This document shows, piece by piece, positions 35,947 through 45,961 of a stretch of DNA of 64,000 nt. The DNA lies in NCBI GenBank assembly GCA_002281535.1, contig NCGD01000005.1, positions 68,249 to 132,248 on the forward strand. Reading direction: 5' to 3'. Positions within the stretch are counted from its first letter, which is position 1, and each line of letters opens with the position of its first letter. A program made the translations under genes and the position numbers. The notes below the pieces were generated by a model. It searched no databases, was not told where the DNA came from, and worked only from the letters and a program-made list of their open reading frames with translations. The DNA is from Sphingomonas sp. 28-63-12. GTDB taxonomy: Bacteria > Pseudomonadota > Alphaproteobacteria > Sphingomonadales > Sphingomonadaceae.

Positions 35947-36423
35947 ATGACAATTCCGGTGGCCGCTATTGCTCTGGCGATGCTGGTCGCGTGCGTGGCG
36001 CCGGCGATCGCCCAGACCCATAAGGTCGCAGCGCCTGCCGTGCCACCGGCGATGACTGGGGGCGGAGCCGGGGCCGGGGCCGGGGCCGGGGCCGGGGGCG
36101 CCGGCATGGCGACTGGCGCGATGCCGATCGGCAACCCCGGTGAATGGTTTCCGCCCGAATCCTATCCACCCGAAGCTAAGGCTGCCTCGCAGGAGGGCCG
36201 GACCGAATTCTCGCTCGATATCGATGCCGCCGGGCGGATCACCGGGTGCAACATCGTCCAGTCCAGCGGCTCGGAGCTGCTCGATTCGACGACGTGCAGC
36301 CAGCTGATCTCCAACGGGCGCTTCAAGCCCGCGCTCGATCATCAGGGCAAGCCGATGCGCAGCAACTGGACATCGGCGATGCGCTGGCAATTGACCGAGG
36401 CGAAGGTCGAGGCTGAAGAATGA
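35947..36423 (+). CDS. TonB C-terminal domain protein
   Basis: Secreted or membrane-anchored protein, 158 residues from the ATG at 35947; an upstream ATG at 35926 adds seven. A signal-like hydrophobic N-terminus ends A-P-A-I-A-Q. A Gly-Ala repeat follows, encoded by five tandem CCGGGG units. The rest is a TonB-type C-terminal domain with P-P-E-A-K-A-A-S-Q-E-G-R-T and L-D-I-D-A-A-G-R-I-T-G-C. It lacks the long Pro-rich spanning region of a true TonB, so energy transduction is doubtful. Confidence 0.75.
   Translation: MTIPVAAIALAMLVACVAPAIAQTHKVAAPAVPPAMTGGGAGAGAGAGAGGAGMATGAMPIGNPGEWFPPESYPPEAKAASQEGRTEFSLDIDAAGRITGCNIVQSSGSELLDSTTCSQLISNGRFKPALDHQGKPMRSNWTSAMRWQLTEAKVEAEE
36068..36097 (+). 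repeat. Five tandem CCGGGG hexamers
   Basis: Five exact CCGGGG units encode alternating Gly and Ala in the TonB-domain protein. Because the unit is six bases, slippage would change length by two residues and keep the frame. Confidence 0.9.
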
Positions 36424-36918
36424 ACCGGCCGGGCCGATTGGTGACGCAGCTTTTTTGAGTGATGGACGTTGCGCTTGTGACTGCCTATGTGCTTGGCGGC
36501 TGCCGCTGAGGCAGGTTGACTGGACGATTTGATTGGAACTGCTGCTCATCCTCTCTGCGCTGCTGAGCGCGCTGACGGGCGTTTCCGTTGGCACACGCAC
36601 GCCAGAAGTGCGTCTGCATCAGTCGGCTGCGCCGGCCGCTTTGGCGGCAGCTGCAGCGCAATCTGCCAGCCGCCGGATAGCGGCACGTATCGCTCAGCCT
36701 CAGCAGACGCTGGCGATCCTGGCGGCCGCGCCGGCGTTTGCAGCGTTTGCGCTGCGTGCTGCCGCCCCGCTCTATCAGTCGCGGCGTCGCGAATAGCGCG
36801 CAGGCGCCATCCGGACCCCGTCCGGTCGTGATCCGGTGATGCCGGTTCTCCTATGCCATAATTGATGCGCCCCGGCACTGTCCGGCAGGCGCTCTGCTCT
36901 TAGATACAGGAAATCCCC
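36424..36918. other. Sparse region before secA
   Basis: Nearly 500 bases between the TonB-domain gene and secA. The only plausible gene is a small hydrophobic reading frame at 36533-36796, listed separately. I see no tRNA, repeat or clear terminator elsewhere. The secA promoter should lie in the last 100 bases, but I cannot identify it. Confidence 0.6.
36533..36796 (+). CDS. Small hydrophobic protein, uncertain
   Basis: An 87-residue frame from a TTG start right after an in-frame TGA. It begins M-E-L-L-L-I-L-S-A-L-L-S-A-L-T-G, a hydrophobic segment, then an Ala-rich region with a second hydrophobic patch and a basic end (Q-S-R-R-R-E). No strong ribosome binding site precedes it. Codon choice fits the neighbours, so it may be real, but the evidence is thin. 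Confidence 0.35.
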   Translation: MELLLILSALLSALTGVSVGTRTPEVRLHQSAAPAALAAAAAQSASRRIAARIAQPQQTLAILAAAPAFAAFALRAAAPLYQSRRRE

Positions 36919-39660
36919 ATGCTCGGTGGCCTTGCCAAAACCATTTTCGGATCGTCGAACGACCGCTACGTCAAGTCGCTCGGATCGATCGTTGCCAAGA
37001 TCAATGCGTTCGAACCGCAGATCGCTGCGCTCGATGACGCGGCGCTCAGCGCACAAACGATGCGGTTTCGCGAGCGGCTGGCAAATGGCGAAAAGCTCGA
37101 CAGCCTGCTGCCGGAAGCGTTTGCGACGGTGCGCGAAGCCGCCAAGCGAACGCTTGGCCAGCGGCACTATGACGTCCAGATGGTCGGCGGCATCGTGCTG
37201 CATCGCGGCGAGATTGCCGAGATGCGCACCGGTGAAGGCAAGACGCTGGTGGCGACGCTGGCTTGCTATCTCAATGCGCTGCCGGGCACCGGTGTCCACG
37301 TCGTGACCGTCAATGATTACCTCGCCGCGCGCGATGCCGAGTGGATGAGCAACGTCTATCGCTTTCTGGGCATGACGACCGGCGTGATCGTGCCAAACCT
37401 AACCGACCAGCAGCGTCGCGACGCCTATAATGCTGACATCACCTATGCCACCAACAACGAGCTCGGCTTCGATTATCTGCGCGACAATATGAAATATGAG
37501 CGCGAATCGATGGTGCAGCGCAAGTTCAACTTCGCCATCGTCGATGAGGTTGATTCGATCCTGATCGATGAAGCGCGGACTCCGCTAATCATTTCGGGAC
37601 CAACTGACGACAAGACTGATCTGTACCTGCGCGTCGACGCGATCGTGAAGCAGCTTGACGCCGATACCTATGAGCTCGACGAGAAGCAGAAATCAATCAT
37701 CCTGACTGAAGCCGGGACGGAAACGGCGGAGCGGATGCTTGAAGATGCAGGGTTGCTTGAAGGCACCAACCTGTATGACTTCGAAAATACCCAGGTGGTC
37801 CATCACCTGAATCAGGCGCTGCGGGCGAACAAGATGTTCAAGCGTGACACCGATTATATCGTCAAAGACGACAAGGTGATCATCATCGATGAATTTACCG
37901 GCCGGATGATGGATGGCCGGCGCTGGTCTGACGGTCTGCATCAGGCAGTCGAAGCCAAAGAGGGTGTGGCGATCGAGCCTGAGAACCAGACCATGGCATC
38001 AATCACCTTCCAGAATTATTTCCGCATGTACCCCAAGCTGTCGGGCATGACCGGTACGGCGGCGACCGAAGCGGCCGAATTTTTTGACATCTACAAGATG
38101 AATGTCGTCACCATCCCGACAAACGTGCCGGTCAAGCGCGTTGATGAGGAGGACGAGTTCTACAAGAATACCCAGGACAAGTTTCAGGCGATCGCCAAAA
38201 AGATCAAGCATCATGCCGAGCTTGGCCAGCCGGTGCTGGTCGGTACCGTGTCGATCGAGAAATCCGAGCTGCTCAGCGAATTTCTGATCAAGGAGGGCGT
38301 CGTTCACGAGGTGCTCAACGCGCGCCAGCATGAGCGCGAAGCACATATCGTTGCACAGGCCGGGCGCAAGAGTGTGGTGACGATCGCGACCAACATGGCC
38401 GGTCGCGGCACCGACATCCAGCTGGGCGGGAACGTCGAATTCCGGGTGAATGACGAACTGAACGGCCTGGCCGAAGGGCCTGAGCGCGACGCGGCGATCG
38501 AGCGGATCAAGGCCGAGGTCGCGGCGGAAAAGGCTGAAGTTCTGGCGGCGGGCGGCTTGTTCGTGCTGGGCACCGAGCGGCATGAGAGCCGCCGGATCGA
38601 TAATCAGCTACGCGGTCGCTCGGGTCGCCAGGGCGATCCTGGCCTCAGCCGATTCTATCTGTCGCTCGATGACGATCTGCTGCGCATCTTTGGACCGGAT
38701 ACGATGTTCGCCAAGATGATGCGCTCCAACATTGGCGATGGCGAGGCGATCGGCTCGAAATGGTTGAGCAAGGCGATCGAAACCGCACAGCGCAAGGTCG
38801 AGGCCCGCAACTATGATACGCGCAAACAGGTTGTCGAATATGATGACGTGATGAACGACCAGCGCAAGGTTATCTACGAGCAGCGGAGCGACATCATGGA
38901 CGCCGATACGGTCGGCGACGTTGTGACCGATATGCGGACCGAGACCGTTAATACGCTGGTTGGCACCGCCTGTCCGCCGAACAGCTATCCCGAGCAATGG
39001 GATATCGCCGGGCTGCGCGAGAATGTGCAGGATATGCTCGGCATCAACCCGCCGTTCGAGGCGTGGCTGGCCGAGGAAGCGATCGATCCCGAGCTGGTCG
39101 AGGAGCGGGTGCGCGAGGCCGCCGATGCCCATATCGCCGCCAAGGCCGCGTCGCTTGAGCCGGAGACCTGGACCCAGGTGGAAAAATCGATTTTGCTCCA
39201 GAATCTCGATCATCATTGGAAGGAGCATCTTTCGACGCTCGATGCGTTGCGTCAGGTGGTCCATCTGCGCGCCTACGCCCAAAAGACGCCGATCAATGAA
39301 TATAAGGCAGAGGCGTTCGCGCTGTTTGAGCGGATGCTGGGTACGATTCGCGAAGACGTGACAAAGACGATCGCGCACGCGCAATTCCAGCTCGAGCAGC
39401 CGATGGGCCTGCCTGATCTGCCCGATTTCATCACATCGCATTTCGACCCGTTCGCGGGCGAAGATGACGGCCGTGATTCGAGCGGCAATGCCCTTGGCCT
39501 GGTGACGACGCGGATTGCGCCGCTTGCTGCTGCCGCTGCGGGCGGCGATGGCGGTGAATTCGGCAATGATCCGGCGCAATGGGAGGGCAGGGTGAGCCGA
39601 AATGCACCGTGCCCGTGCGGTTCGGGCAAGAAATACAAGCAATGCCACGGCGCGCTGTAA
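36919..39660 (+). CDS. secA: Preprotein translocase ATPase SecA
   Basis: Motor that pushes preproteins through SecYEG. The 913-residue protein has M-R-T-G-E-G-K-T-L Walker A near residue 102, [15 protein letters not shown] Walker B near residue 208, and [10 protein letters not shown] near residue 496. The last residues carry the zinc motif [13 protein letters not shown] that binds SecB. Length is normal. Confidence 0.97.
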   Translation: MLGGLAKTIFGSSNDRYVKSLGSIVAKINAFEPQIAALDDAALSAQTMRFRERLANGEKLDSLLPEAFATVREAAKRTLGQRHYDVQMVGGIVLHRGEIAEMRTGEGKTLVATLACYLNALPGTGVHVVTVNDYLAARDAEWMSNVYRFLGMTTGVIVPNLTDQQRRDAYNADITYATNNELGFDYLRDNMKYERESMVQRKFNFAIVDEVDSILIDEARTPLIISGPTDDKTDLYLRVDAIVKQLDADTYELDEKQKSIILTEAGTETAERMLEDAGLLEGTNLYDFENTQVVHHLNQALRANKMFKRDTDYIVKDDKVIIIDEFTGRMMDGRRWSDGLHQAVEAKEGVAIEPENQTMASITFQNYFRMYPKLSGMTGTAATEAAEFFDIYKMNVVTIPTNVPVKRVDEEDEFYKNTQDKFQAIAKKIKHHAELGQPVLVGTVSIEKSELLSEFLIKEGVVHEVLNARQHEREAHIVAQAGRKSVVTIATNMAGRGTDIQLGGNVEFRVNDELNGLAEGPERDAAIERIKAEVAAEKAEVLAAGGLFVLGTERHESRRIDNQLRGRSGRQGDPGLSRFYLSLDDDLLRIFGPDTMFAKMMRSNIGDGEAIGSKWLSKAIETAQRKVEARNYDTRKQVVEYDDVMNDQRKVIYEQRSDIMDADTVGDVVTDMRTETVNTLVGTACPPNSYPEQWDIAGLRENVQDMLGINPPFEAWLAEEAIDPELVEERVREAADAHIAAKAASLEPETWTQVEKSILLQNLDHHWKEHLSTLDALRQVVHLRAYAQKTPINEYKAEAFALFERMLGTIREDVTKTIAHAQFQLEQPMGLPDLPDFITSHFDPFAGEDDGRDSSGNALGLVTTRIAPLAAAAAGGDGGEFGNDPAQWEGRVSRNAPCPCGSGKKYKQCHGAL

Positions 39661-39669
39661 CCTCCCTGC

Positions 39670-39697
39670 TTGCCCCGGCTGCCAGCACTGCTATAGA
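39670..39697 (+). promoter_or_regulatory. Probable promoter of tRNA-Leu
   Basis: TTGCCC at 39670-39675 and TATAGA at 39692-39697, 16 bases apart, resemble sigma-70 boxes. The tRNA starts about 35 bases after the -10 box. Confidence 0.45.
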
Positions 39698-39732
39698 CGC
39701 TCGCCGACTGGCGGTGTCTTGACGGTGGCCGG

Positions 39733-39817
39733 GCGGGCGTGGCGGAACTGGTAGACGCAGCAGGTTTAGGTCCTGCCATCGCAAGATGTGGGGGTTCGAG
39801 TCCCTTCGCCCGCACCA
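39733..39817 (+). tRNA. tRNA-Leu (UAG)
   Basis: The acceptor stem GCGGGCG pairs with CGCCCGC. The anticodon loop TTTAGGT gives anticodon UAG, reading CUN leucine codons, between GCAGG and CCTGC stems. It has a long type-II variable arm, the GGTTCGAGTCC T-arm, and an encoded CCA end at 39815-39817. Confidence 0.95.
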
Positions 39818-39876
39818 ACATCGCCGCTCCGTGCGGTGGTGCCGTTTCAAAGAATTAGCTGACGAAAAGAGCCAAA

Positions 39877-41469
39877 ATGCAAACTGTTGAGACGTTGAAC
39901 GAAGGCCTCAAGCGCGCCTACTCGCTCAAGATCACCGCCAAGGATATCGAAGCCCGTGTGGATGCGGAGATCAAAAAGGTCGCCCCGCAAATCCGTATGC
40001 CCGGCTTCCGCCCCGGCAAGGTGCCCGCGAATCTGGTGCGCAAGATGCACGGCCCGGCGATCACGCAGGATGCACTCAACACGTCGATTCAGGACGGCAT
40101 TCAGCAACTGATCAGCGAAAAGCAGCTGCGCCCCGCGATGCAGCCTTCCGTGGCGCTCGAAGATGGCTATGAAATCGGCAAAGATGCCGAGATCACCGTC
40201 ACGCTCGAAGTGCTGCCCGATGTGCCCACGCCGGCAATCGACACGCTTGTGCTCGAACGGCTGGTCGTTCCGGTCGATGAGGCCGCTGTCGAGGCGCAGT
40301 TGCAGCGCTTTGCCGATCAGCAAAAGCGTTTCGATGATGCGCCCAAGACGCATAAGGCAAAGACCGGCGACCTTGTCGTGATGGACTTTGTCGGCAAGGT
40401 AGATGGCGTAGCGTTCGAGGGCGGCACCGGTGAGGACATGTCGGTCGAGATCGGTTCGGGCCGATTGATCCCGGGCTTTGAAGACCAGATCATCGGCGTC
40501 AAAAAGGGCGCCGAGCTGACCATCAATGTCACTTTCCCTGACGATTATGCTGCTGAAAACCTGAAGGGCGCCGCTGCGACCTTCGATCTGGTGATCAAGG
40601 ATGTCCGCGTCGCCAAGGAAGCGGCGATCGACGAAGAGCTCGCCACCTCGCTTGGGCTCGAAAGCCTCGAGCAGCTGCGCGGTTTGCTGAAAGGGCAGAT
40701 CGAGCAGGAGCATAACGGCCTGACCCGCACCCATATGAAGCGCAAGCTGCTCGATCAGCTGGCGGTTGGCCATGATTTCGAAGTGCCGCCGTCGATGGTC
40801 GAAGCCGAATTCCAGCAGATCTGGGCACAGCTGCAGCATGAGGCGAGCCATGAGGCTGATCCGACCGCCGCACTGGCCGAGATGGAGGCCGAGCGCGCCG
40901 ACTACCTCGCCATTGCCGAGCGTCGCGTCCGGCTTGGGCTGTTGCTGTCCGAGATCGGGCAGAAGAACGGCGTGGACGTCAGCCAGCAGGAAATGAACCG
41001 GCTGATCGCGCAGGCCGCGCAGCAATATAGCCCGGAAGAGCGCACCCGCTTTATCGAATATGTTCGCCAGGAGCCAATGGCCGCTGCCCAGCTGCGCGCG
41101 CCATTATATGAGGACAAGGTAGTCGACTGGCTGTTCGAGCAGGCAACGATCACCGATCGCGAAGTCACGCGGGAAGAGATCGAAGCCGCAATCGAAAGCG
41201 AAGACAGCCATGTCCATGGCCCTGGCTGTGGCCATGATCATGATCATGATCATAAGCCGGTGGCAAAGGCCAAAAAGGCAGCCCCGAAAAAGGCCAAGGC
41301 TGACGATGCAGCTGAGCCGGCGGCGGAAGAGGCTCCCAAGCCCGCCGCAAAGAAAGCCAAGAAGCCGGCGGAATCCGAATCGGCGTCAGCTGCCGAACCG
41401 GATACCGAAGCAAAGCCTGCCAAAAAGCCGGCCGCCAAAAAGGCGCCTGCAAAGAAGAGCGAGGCCTGA
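39877..41469 (+). CDS. tig: Trigger factor with a His-rich, Lys-rich tail
   Basis: Ribosome-bound chaperone and prolyl isomerase. The 530-residue protein begins with the ribosome-binding domain, with G-F-R-P-G-K-V-P near residue 44. The FKBP domain starts at D-L-V-V-M-D-F-V-G-K near residue 167, followed by the helical chaperone domain. Unusually, after about residue 440 it has a tail: a His-rich stretch H-V-H-G-P-G-C-G-H-D-H-D-H-D-H at residues 445-459, then about 70 residues of Lys, Ala and Pro repeats. E. coli trigger factor ends near residue 432. The tail could bind metal or nucleic acid. clpP and clpX lie downstream, the usual partners. Confidence 0.95.
   Translation: MQTVETLNEGLKRAYSLKITAKDIEARVDAEIKKVAPQIRMPGFRPGKVPANLVRKMHGPAITQDALNTSIQDGIQQLISEKQLRPAMQPSVALEDGYEIGKDAEITVTLEVLPDVPTPAIDTLVLERLVVPVDEAAVEAQLQRFADQQKRFDDAPKTHKAKTGDLVVMDFVGKVDGVAFEGGTGEDMSVEIGSGRLIPGFEDQIIGVKKGAELTINVTFPDDYAAENLKGAAATFDLVIKDVRVAKEAAIDEELATSLGLESLEQLRGLLKGQIEQEHNGLTRTHMKRKLLDQLAVGHDFEVPPSMVEAEFQQIWAQLQHEASHEADPTAALAEMEAERADYLAIAERRVRLGLLLSEIGQKNGVDVSQQEMNRLIAQAAQQYSPEERTRFIEYVRQEPMAAAQLRAPLYEDKVVDWLFEQATITDREVTREEIEAAIESEDSHVHGPGCGHDHDHDHKPVAKAKKAAPKKAKADDAAEPAAEEAPKPAAKKAKKPAESESASAAEPDTEAKPAKKPAAKKAPAKKSEA
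41233..41253 (+). repeat. CATGAT tandem repeat in the tig His tract
   Basis: Alternating CAT and GAT codons, three CATGAT units and a last CAT, encode the His-Asp run in trigger factor. The repeat is also palindromic, because GATC sits at every second codon. Confidence 0.9.
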
Positions 41470-41486
41470 TCACCACTTGTTCGTCT

Positions 41487-41529
41487 TTCCCGCCTATGCT
41501 CCGGTACTCGTGATTGGAGTGGGCGGGAA
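41487..41529 (+). terminator. Hairpin after tig
   Basis: TTCCCGCC at 41487-41494 pairs with GGCGGGAA at 41522-41529, with inner CTCC/GGAG pairing. It starts 18 bases after the tig stop. It also covers the ATG at 41529, so it may control the glycosyltransferase start rather than end transcription. Confidence 0.45.
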
Positions 41530-42548
41530 TGAACGAGCGGGTGTCAGGGACAATGCTGCGTGATGCCGGACGTGCGGCCGTCAGGGCGGTTGACCTGGCG
41601 ATGAGCGATACCCCTGTCATCGCCGTGCTGCTGCCGTGCTATAATGAGGAAGTGGCGATCGCGCAGACGATCGGCGGATTTCGGGCCGTACTGCCCGATG
41701 CGATCATTTATGTGTACGACAATAACAGCGCTGATCGCACGGTCGCCGAGGCGGCTGCGGCAGGGGCAGTCGTTCGTTCCGAGCGGATGCAGGGCAAGGG
41801 CAATGTCGTGCGGCGCATGTTCGCCGACATTGATGCCGATATCTATATCATGGCGGACGGCGATGCGACCTATGACGCAGCCTCTGCGCCCGCGTTGGTG
41901 CAGCGCATGATTGACGAGCAGCTCGACATGGTGGTCGGATCGCGTGTGACGCAGGCGCAGGCAGCGTACCGCGCCGGGCATCAGCTGGGCAACGCTGTGC
42001 TGACGGGCATGCTGGCGCGCCTGTTCGGGCGAAGCTTCAGCGATATCCTGTCGGGCTATCGGGTGTTTTCAAGGCGATTCGTAAAAAGTTTTCCGGTGTT
42101 GTCGGGCGGATTTGAAATTGAGACCGAAATCAGCGTCCATGCGCTGGAGCTGAAAATGCCGGTCGCTGAAATCGCCACGCCCTATTTTGCCCGGCCCGAG
42201 GGATCGGTATCGAAACTGAGCACTTATCGCGACGGCTGGCGGATTCTGCGGATGATCGTCACGCTCTACCGGATCGAACGGCCCATGCTGTTTTTCGGTG
42301 CAATTGGCGCGATGCTGGGCCTGGCTGCGGTCATTCTGAGCGTGCCGCTGATCGTAACCTATATGCACACCGGGCTGGTGCCGCGCCTGCCGACGGCGGT
42401 GCTGGTGACAGGACTAACGATCCTGGCAGCGCTGTGTGGTTTCACCGGCCTGATCCTCGATACAGTGGTGCGCGGGCGGCGCGAAGTGCGGCGGCTGAGC
42501 TATCTATCCTTCACGGCACCGGGCCTTCCCTGGGGCAAGAGGGCTTGA
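41529..42548 (+). CDS. Family 2 glycosyltransferase with C-terminal membrane segments
   Basis: GtrB/DPM1-like transferase that probably moves a sugar to a lipid carrier. The GT-A domain has V-L-L-P-C-Y-N-E-E, Y-D-N-N-S-A-D and the metal site A-D-G-D-A-T-Y-D. Two or more hydrophobic segments near residues 240-320 anchor it in the membrane. The ATG at 41529 has a GGAG site nine bases upstream; an ATG at 41601 (MSDTPVIAVLLP) is closer to the domain start and may be the real one. It sits between tig and clpP without being part of either. Confidence 0.85.
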   Translation: MNERVSGTMLRDAGRAAVRAVDLAMSDTPVIAVLLPCYNEEVAIAQTIGGFRAVLPDAIIYVYDNNSADRTVAEAAAAGAVVRSERMQGKGNVVRRMFADIDADIYIMADGDATYDAASAPALVQRMIDEQLDMVVGSRVTQAQAAYRAGHQLGNAVLTGMLARLFGRSFSDILSGYRVFSRRFVKSFPVLSGGFEIETEISVHALELKMPVAEIATPYFARPEGSVSKLSTYRDGWRILRMIVTLYRIERPMLFFGAIGAMLGLAAVILSVPLIVTYMHTGLVPRLPTAVLVTGLTILAALCGFTGLILDTVVRGRREVRRLSYLSFTAPGLPWGKRA

Positions 42549-42608
42549 ACTCGCTTTCGCCAAGGCCGATGTAGGCACTCTTAGGGAATAAGGACCAGCG
42601 AGACTCCC

Positions 42609-43271
42609 ATGCAGAACCCATTTGAAACCGGCACCTTCACCAACCCCGAGACGGGCGGCCTGGTCCCCATCGTCATCGAGCAATCGAATCGCGGCGAGCG
42701 CAGCTTTGACATTTATTCGCGGCTGCTGCGCGAGCGCATCATCTTCGTGACGGGCCAGGTCGAGGATCATATGGCCTCGGTGATCACCGCCCAGCTGCTA
42801 TTCCTCGAGTCGGAAAATCCGAAAAAGGACATCTACATGTACATCAACTCGCCGGGCGGTGTCGTCACGGCGGGCATGGCGATCCATGACACGATGCAAT
42901 ATATCCGGCCTCGGGTCGGCACTTTCTGCATTGGCCAAGCCGCATCGATGGGCAGCTTCCTGCTCTCGGCCGGCGAGCCGGGGATGCGTGTTGCGCTGAC
43001 CAATGCGCGAATCATGATCCATCAGCCATCGGGCGGGGCGCAGGGCATGGCGACCGATATCGAGATCCAGGCGCGCGAGATTTTGCGCATCCGGCATCGG
43101 TTGAACGAGCTTTATGCAAAATATACCGGCCAGCCGCTCGATGCGATCGAGCACGCGATGGACCGCGACAAGTTTCTTAGCGCCGACGAAGCCAAGACTT
43201 TCGGCCTGATTGATGAAGTGATTGAAAAGCGGCCTATGCCGACCGAAGATGCGTCAACGGTTGCTGCTTGA
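42609..43271 (+). CDS. clpP: ATP-dependent Clp protease proteolytic subunit
   Basis: Serine protease chamber for ClpX or ClpA. The 220-residue protein has the catalytic Ser in G-Q-A-A-S-M-G (residue 113), His in M-I-H-Q-P-S-G-G (residue 138), and S-P-G-G-V near residue 82. Clear family length. clpX follows after 105 bases with a hairpin in between, so clpX may have its own promoter or adjusted expression. Confidence 0.97.
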   Translation: MQNPFETGTFTNPETGGLVPIVIEQSNRGERSFDIYSRLLRERIIFVTGQVEDHMASVITAQLLFLESENPKKDIYMYINSPGGVVTAGMAIHDTMQYIRPRVGTFCIGQAASMGSFLLSAGEPGMRVALTNARIMIHQPSGGAQGMATDIEIQAREILRIRHRLNELYAKYTGQPLDAIEHAMDRDKFLSADEAKTFGLIDEVIEKRPMPTEDASTVAA

Positions 43272-43316
43272 ATTAGCCGGATCGTAACGCGATTTTGGTG
43301 ATTGTACGATTGAAGC

Positions 43317-43340
43317 GGGGCGGTCTACTATGATCGCCCC
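43317..43340 (+). other. Hairpin between clpP and clpX
   Basis: GGGGCGGTC pairs with GATCGCCCC around a six-base loop, with one G-T pair. There is no T run after it. It may set the clpP to clpX ratio. Confidence 0.45.
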
Positions 43341-43376
43341 AAGCATGCGCGCGTATCAGTGCGAAGGATGGATTGA

Positions 43377-44642
43377 ATGACGAAGCTTAGCGGCAGCGAC
43401 TCGAAGAGTACGCTCTATTGCTCGTTCTGCGGTAAGTCGCAGCACGAGGTGCGCAAGCTGATCGCCGGCCCCACGGTGTTCATCTGCGATGAATGCGTGG
43501 AATTGTGCAACGACATCATCCGCGAAGAAACCAAGTCAGCATTGGTCAGCAAGAAGGACGGCGGCGTGCCGACGCCGCAGGAAATCTGCGACGTGCTTGA
43601 TGATTATGTGATCGGCCAGAAGCGCGCCAAGCGCGTGCTGTCGGTGGCGGTACACAATCATTACAAGCGCTTGAATCACGGCCAGAAGGGCGCGGATGTC
43701 GAACTGGCCAAGTCGAACATTCTGCTGGTTGGGCCAACCGGTTGTGGCAAAACCTTGCTCGCGCAGACATTGGCGCGAATCCTCGATGTGCCCTTCACCA
43801 TGGCCGATGCGACGACACTGACCGAGGCAGGGTATGTCGGTGAGGATGTCGAGAACATCATCCTGAAGCTGCTTCAGGCCTCCGATTACAATGTCGAGCG
43901 GGCGCAGCGCGGGATCGTTTATATCGACGAGATCGACAAGATTTCACGGAAAGCCGAAAATCCCTCGATCACGCGCGACGTGAGCGGTGAGGGGGTGCAG
44001 CAGGCGCTGCTCAAGCTGATGGAGGGCACGACCGCAAGCGTGCCGCCACAGGGCGGGCGCAAGCATCCGCAGCAGGAATTCCTGCAGGTCGATACGACGA
44101 ATATCCTTTTCATCTGCGGCGGCGCGTTTTCGGGCCTGGAAAAGATCATCGGCGATCGCCTGCAGGGCAAGTCGATCGGCTTTGGGGCTTATGTCGCTGC
44201 ATCTGAAGAACGCCGCACGGGCGAGGTGCTGAAGTCGGTTGAACCCGAGGATCTGCTGAAGTTCGGGTTGATCCCCGAATTCGTCGGTCGTCTTCCCGTG
44301 ATTGCGACGCTCGAGGATCTCGATGTCCCCGCGCTCGTCACGATCCTGACCGAACCGAAGAACGCGCTGGTGAAGCAATATCAGAAGCTGTTCGACATGG
44401 AGAATGTCCAGCTGGACTTCACCGAAGATGCGCTGGTGACGGTGGCGCGCAAGGCGATCGATCGCAAGACCGGCGCGCGCGGACTGCGATCGATCCTCGA
44501 AAGCATTTTGCTCGACACGATGTTCGACCTGCCCGGGATGGACGGTGTCGACGAAGTGATGATCGACAAGGACGTGATCGAGGGGCGCAAGGAGCCGATC
44601 AGGGTCTATACCAAGAAGGAAAAGACCGGCGACGCGGCTTAG
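43377..44642 (+). CDS. clpX: ATP-dependent Clp protease ATP-binding subunit ClpX
   Basis: AAA+ unfoldase that feeds ClpP. The 421-residue protein starts with a four-cysteine zinc domain (C-S-F-C-G-K, then C-D-E-C-V-E). Walker [10 protein letters not shown] is near residue 120, Walker B I-D-E-I-D-K near residue 184, and the pore loop G-Y-V-G-E-D near residue 150. In alphaproteobacteria ClpXP also degrades CtrA, the regulator downstream of DivL. Confidence 0.97.
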   Translation: MTKLSGSDSKSTLYCSFCGKSQHEVRKLIAGPTVFICDECVELCNDIIREETKSALVSKKDGGVPTPQEICDVLDDYVIGQKRAKRVLSVAVHNHYKRLNHGQKGADVELAKSNILLVGPTGCGKTLLAQTLARILDVPFTMADATTLTEAGYVGEDVENIILKLLQASDYNVERAQRGIVYIDEIDKISRKAENPSITRDVSGEGVQQALLKLMEGTTASVPPQGGRKHPQQEFLQVDTTNILFICGGAFSGLEKIIGDRLQGKSIGFGAYVAASEERRTGEVLKSVEPEDLLKFGLIPEFVGRLPVIATLEDLDVPALVTILTEPKNALVKQYQKLFDMENVQLDFTEDALVTVARKAIDRKTGARGLRSILESILLDTMFDLPGMDGVDEVMIDKDVIEGRKEPIRVYTKKEKTGDAA

Positions 44643-44697
44643 CTCGTCCCAGTGATCGCGAACGACGGATGATGATCGGCGGAAGGCCTGCAAGGCA

Positions 44698-45282
44698 ATG
44701 AGCGTCAACATCGCCCGCCAGGATCAGCGCCGCACCATTGCCGCGATGCTGTCCCGGGCGTTTTTCGACGATCCGGCGATTCGCTGGATCTTCCCCAGCC
44801 CGGCGGACCGATCAAAGCGCCTGCCGAAACTGTTCGCTTTGCTGTTCGATACCGATGCCGATCGCGGCATGCGTCTGGTGACCGCCAAGGCCGAGGCGGC
44901 GACCTTGTGGCGTGCACCGGGCCAGGCGCAGACCGGCCTGGGAGAAATGCTCGCCAGCCTGTTGCCGATGATCGGGGCTTTCGGCCCGGCGATCGGGCGC
45001 GCGGTGGCGGTCAGCAAGGCGATCGACGCACATATGCCTGACGGCGATTATTGGTACCTCCACATCGCCGGTTGCGATCCCATGTACCAGGGAAAGGGCA
45101 TTGGCGGCTCGATCGTTCGCGACGGGCTCCAGCGCGCGGTGGACGGGCGGTTCCCCGCCTATCTGGAGACGCCGCTGGAACGCAATATCAGCTTTTATCG
45201 TGGTCTGGGCTTTGCCGTGACCAGCGAATGGGTGGTGCCCAAGGGCGGGCCACGTTTCTGGTCGATGTGGCGGCCGGCCTAG
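44698..45282 (+). CDS. GNAT family acetyltransferase
   Basis: A 194-residue acetyltransferase of unknown substrate. The coenzyme A-binding motif reads M-Y-Q-G-K-G-I-G-G-S near residue 130, following W-Y-L-H-I-A-G-C-D-P. The C-terminus has F-Y-R-G-L-G-F, common in GNAT proteins. It ends four bases before the convergent pyrF stop. Confidence 0.85.
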   Translation: MSVNIARQDQRRTIAAMLSRAFFDDPAIRWIFPSPADRSKRLPKLFALLFDTDADRGMRLVTAKAEAATLWRAPGQAQTGLGEMLASLLPMIGAFGPAIGRAVAVSKAIDAHMPDGDYWYLHIAGCDPMYQGKGIGGSIVRDGLQRAVDGRFPAYLETPLERNISFYRGLGFAVTSEWVVPKGGPRFWSMWRPA

Positions 45283-45286
45283 GCGG

Positions 45287-45961
45287 CTACAGAGTCGCCT
45301 CAATCGCACGGGCCGCGAGATCGGGGTCGGTAGCTTGGGTGATGGGTCGGCCAATCACCAGCACCGAGGCGCCGGCATCCAGCGCGGCGCGCGGCGTCAC
45401 CACGCGCTTCTGATCGCCCGCGGCACCGTCGGCGGGCCGCAGGCCGGGAACGACCAGATATCCCCTTGGCCATAATTTGTGGGCAGCGGCCACCTCTGCG
45501 CCCGAGCAGACAATGCCATCGACGCCGGCGGCCATTGCCAGCTCGGTCAGCCGCATTACCTGATCGTGGGGATCACTGCTGACGCCGATCGAGCGAAGAT
45601 CGGTCCCGTCGAGGCTGGTCAGCGTCGTCACCGCGACGACTTTGGTGTGGAGCGGCGCGGCTGCCTTGGCATCTTCGAGCATCGCCCGGCCGCCAGCAGC
45701 GTGGACTGTCAGGATCGCTGGCTCGAGATCGCCCAGTGCCTGGATCGCCTTGGCGACGGTATTGGGAATATCGTGCAGCTTGAGATCGAGGAAGATCGGC
45801 AGGCCGATATCCGCCATCTCGCGCACCCCGGCCCGGCCATTCGCCAGGAAAAATTCAAGGCCAAGCTTGATACCGCCGATATGGTGGCGGACCCTGAGCG
45901 CCATTGCGCGCGCCTTGGCGAGATCGGGCGTGTCGAGCGCAACAAAAACTTTCGTTGTCAT
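45287..45961 (-). CDS. pyrF: Orotidine 5'-phosphate decarboxylase
   Basis: Last step of UMP synthesis. The ATG at 45961 overlaps the stop of the LapA-like gene (ATGA) and gives 224 residues starting M-T-T-K-V-F-V-A-L-D. The catalytic segment D-L-K-L-H-D-I-P-N-T is near residue 55 and V-V-P-G-L-R-P near residue 170. The frame continues upstream without being conserved. Confidence 0.95.
   Translation of the reverse strand: MTTKVFVALDTPDLAKARAMALRVRHHIGGIKLGLEFFLANGRAGVREMADIGLPIFLDLKLHDIPNTVAKAIQALGDLEPAILTVHAAGGRAMLEDAKAAAPLHTKVVAVTTLTSLDGTDLRSIGVSSDPHDQVMRLTELAMAAGVDGIVCSGAEVAAAHKLWPRGYLVVPGLRPADGAAGDQKRVVTPRAALDAGASVLVIGRPITQATDPDLAARAIEATL

Noticed and set aside
41233-41253. Repeated GATC sites as a possible DNA-binding array or origin
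   Set aside because: They fall exactly on His-Asp codons in tig; the coding pattern explains them and no dnaA box or AT-rich stretch is near.
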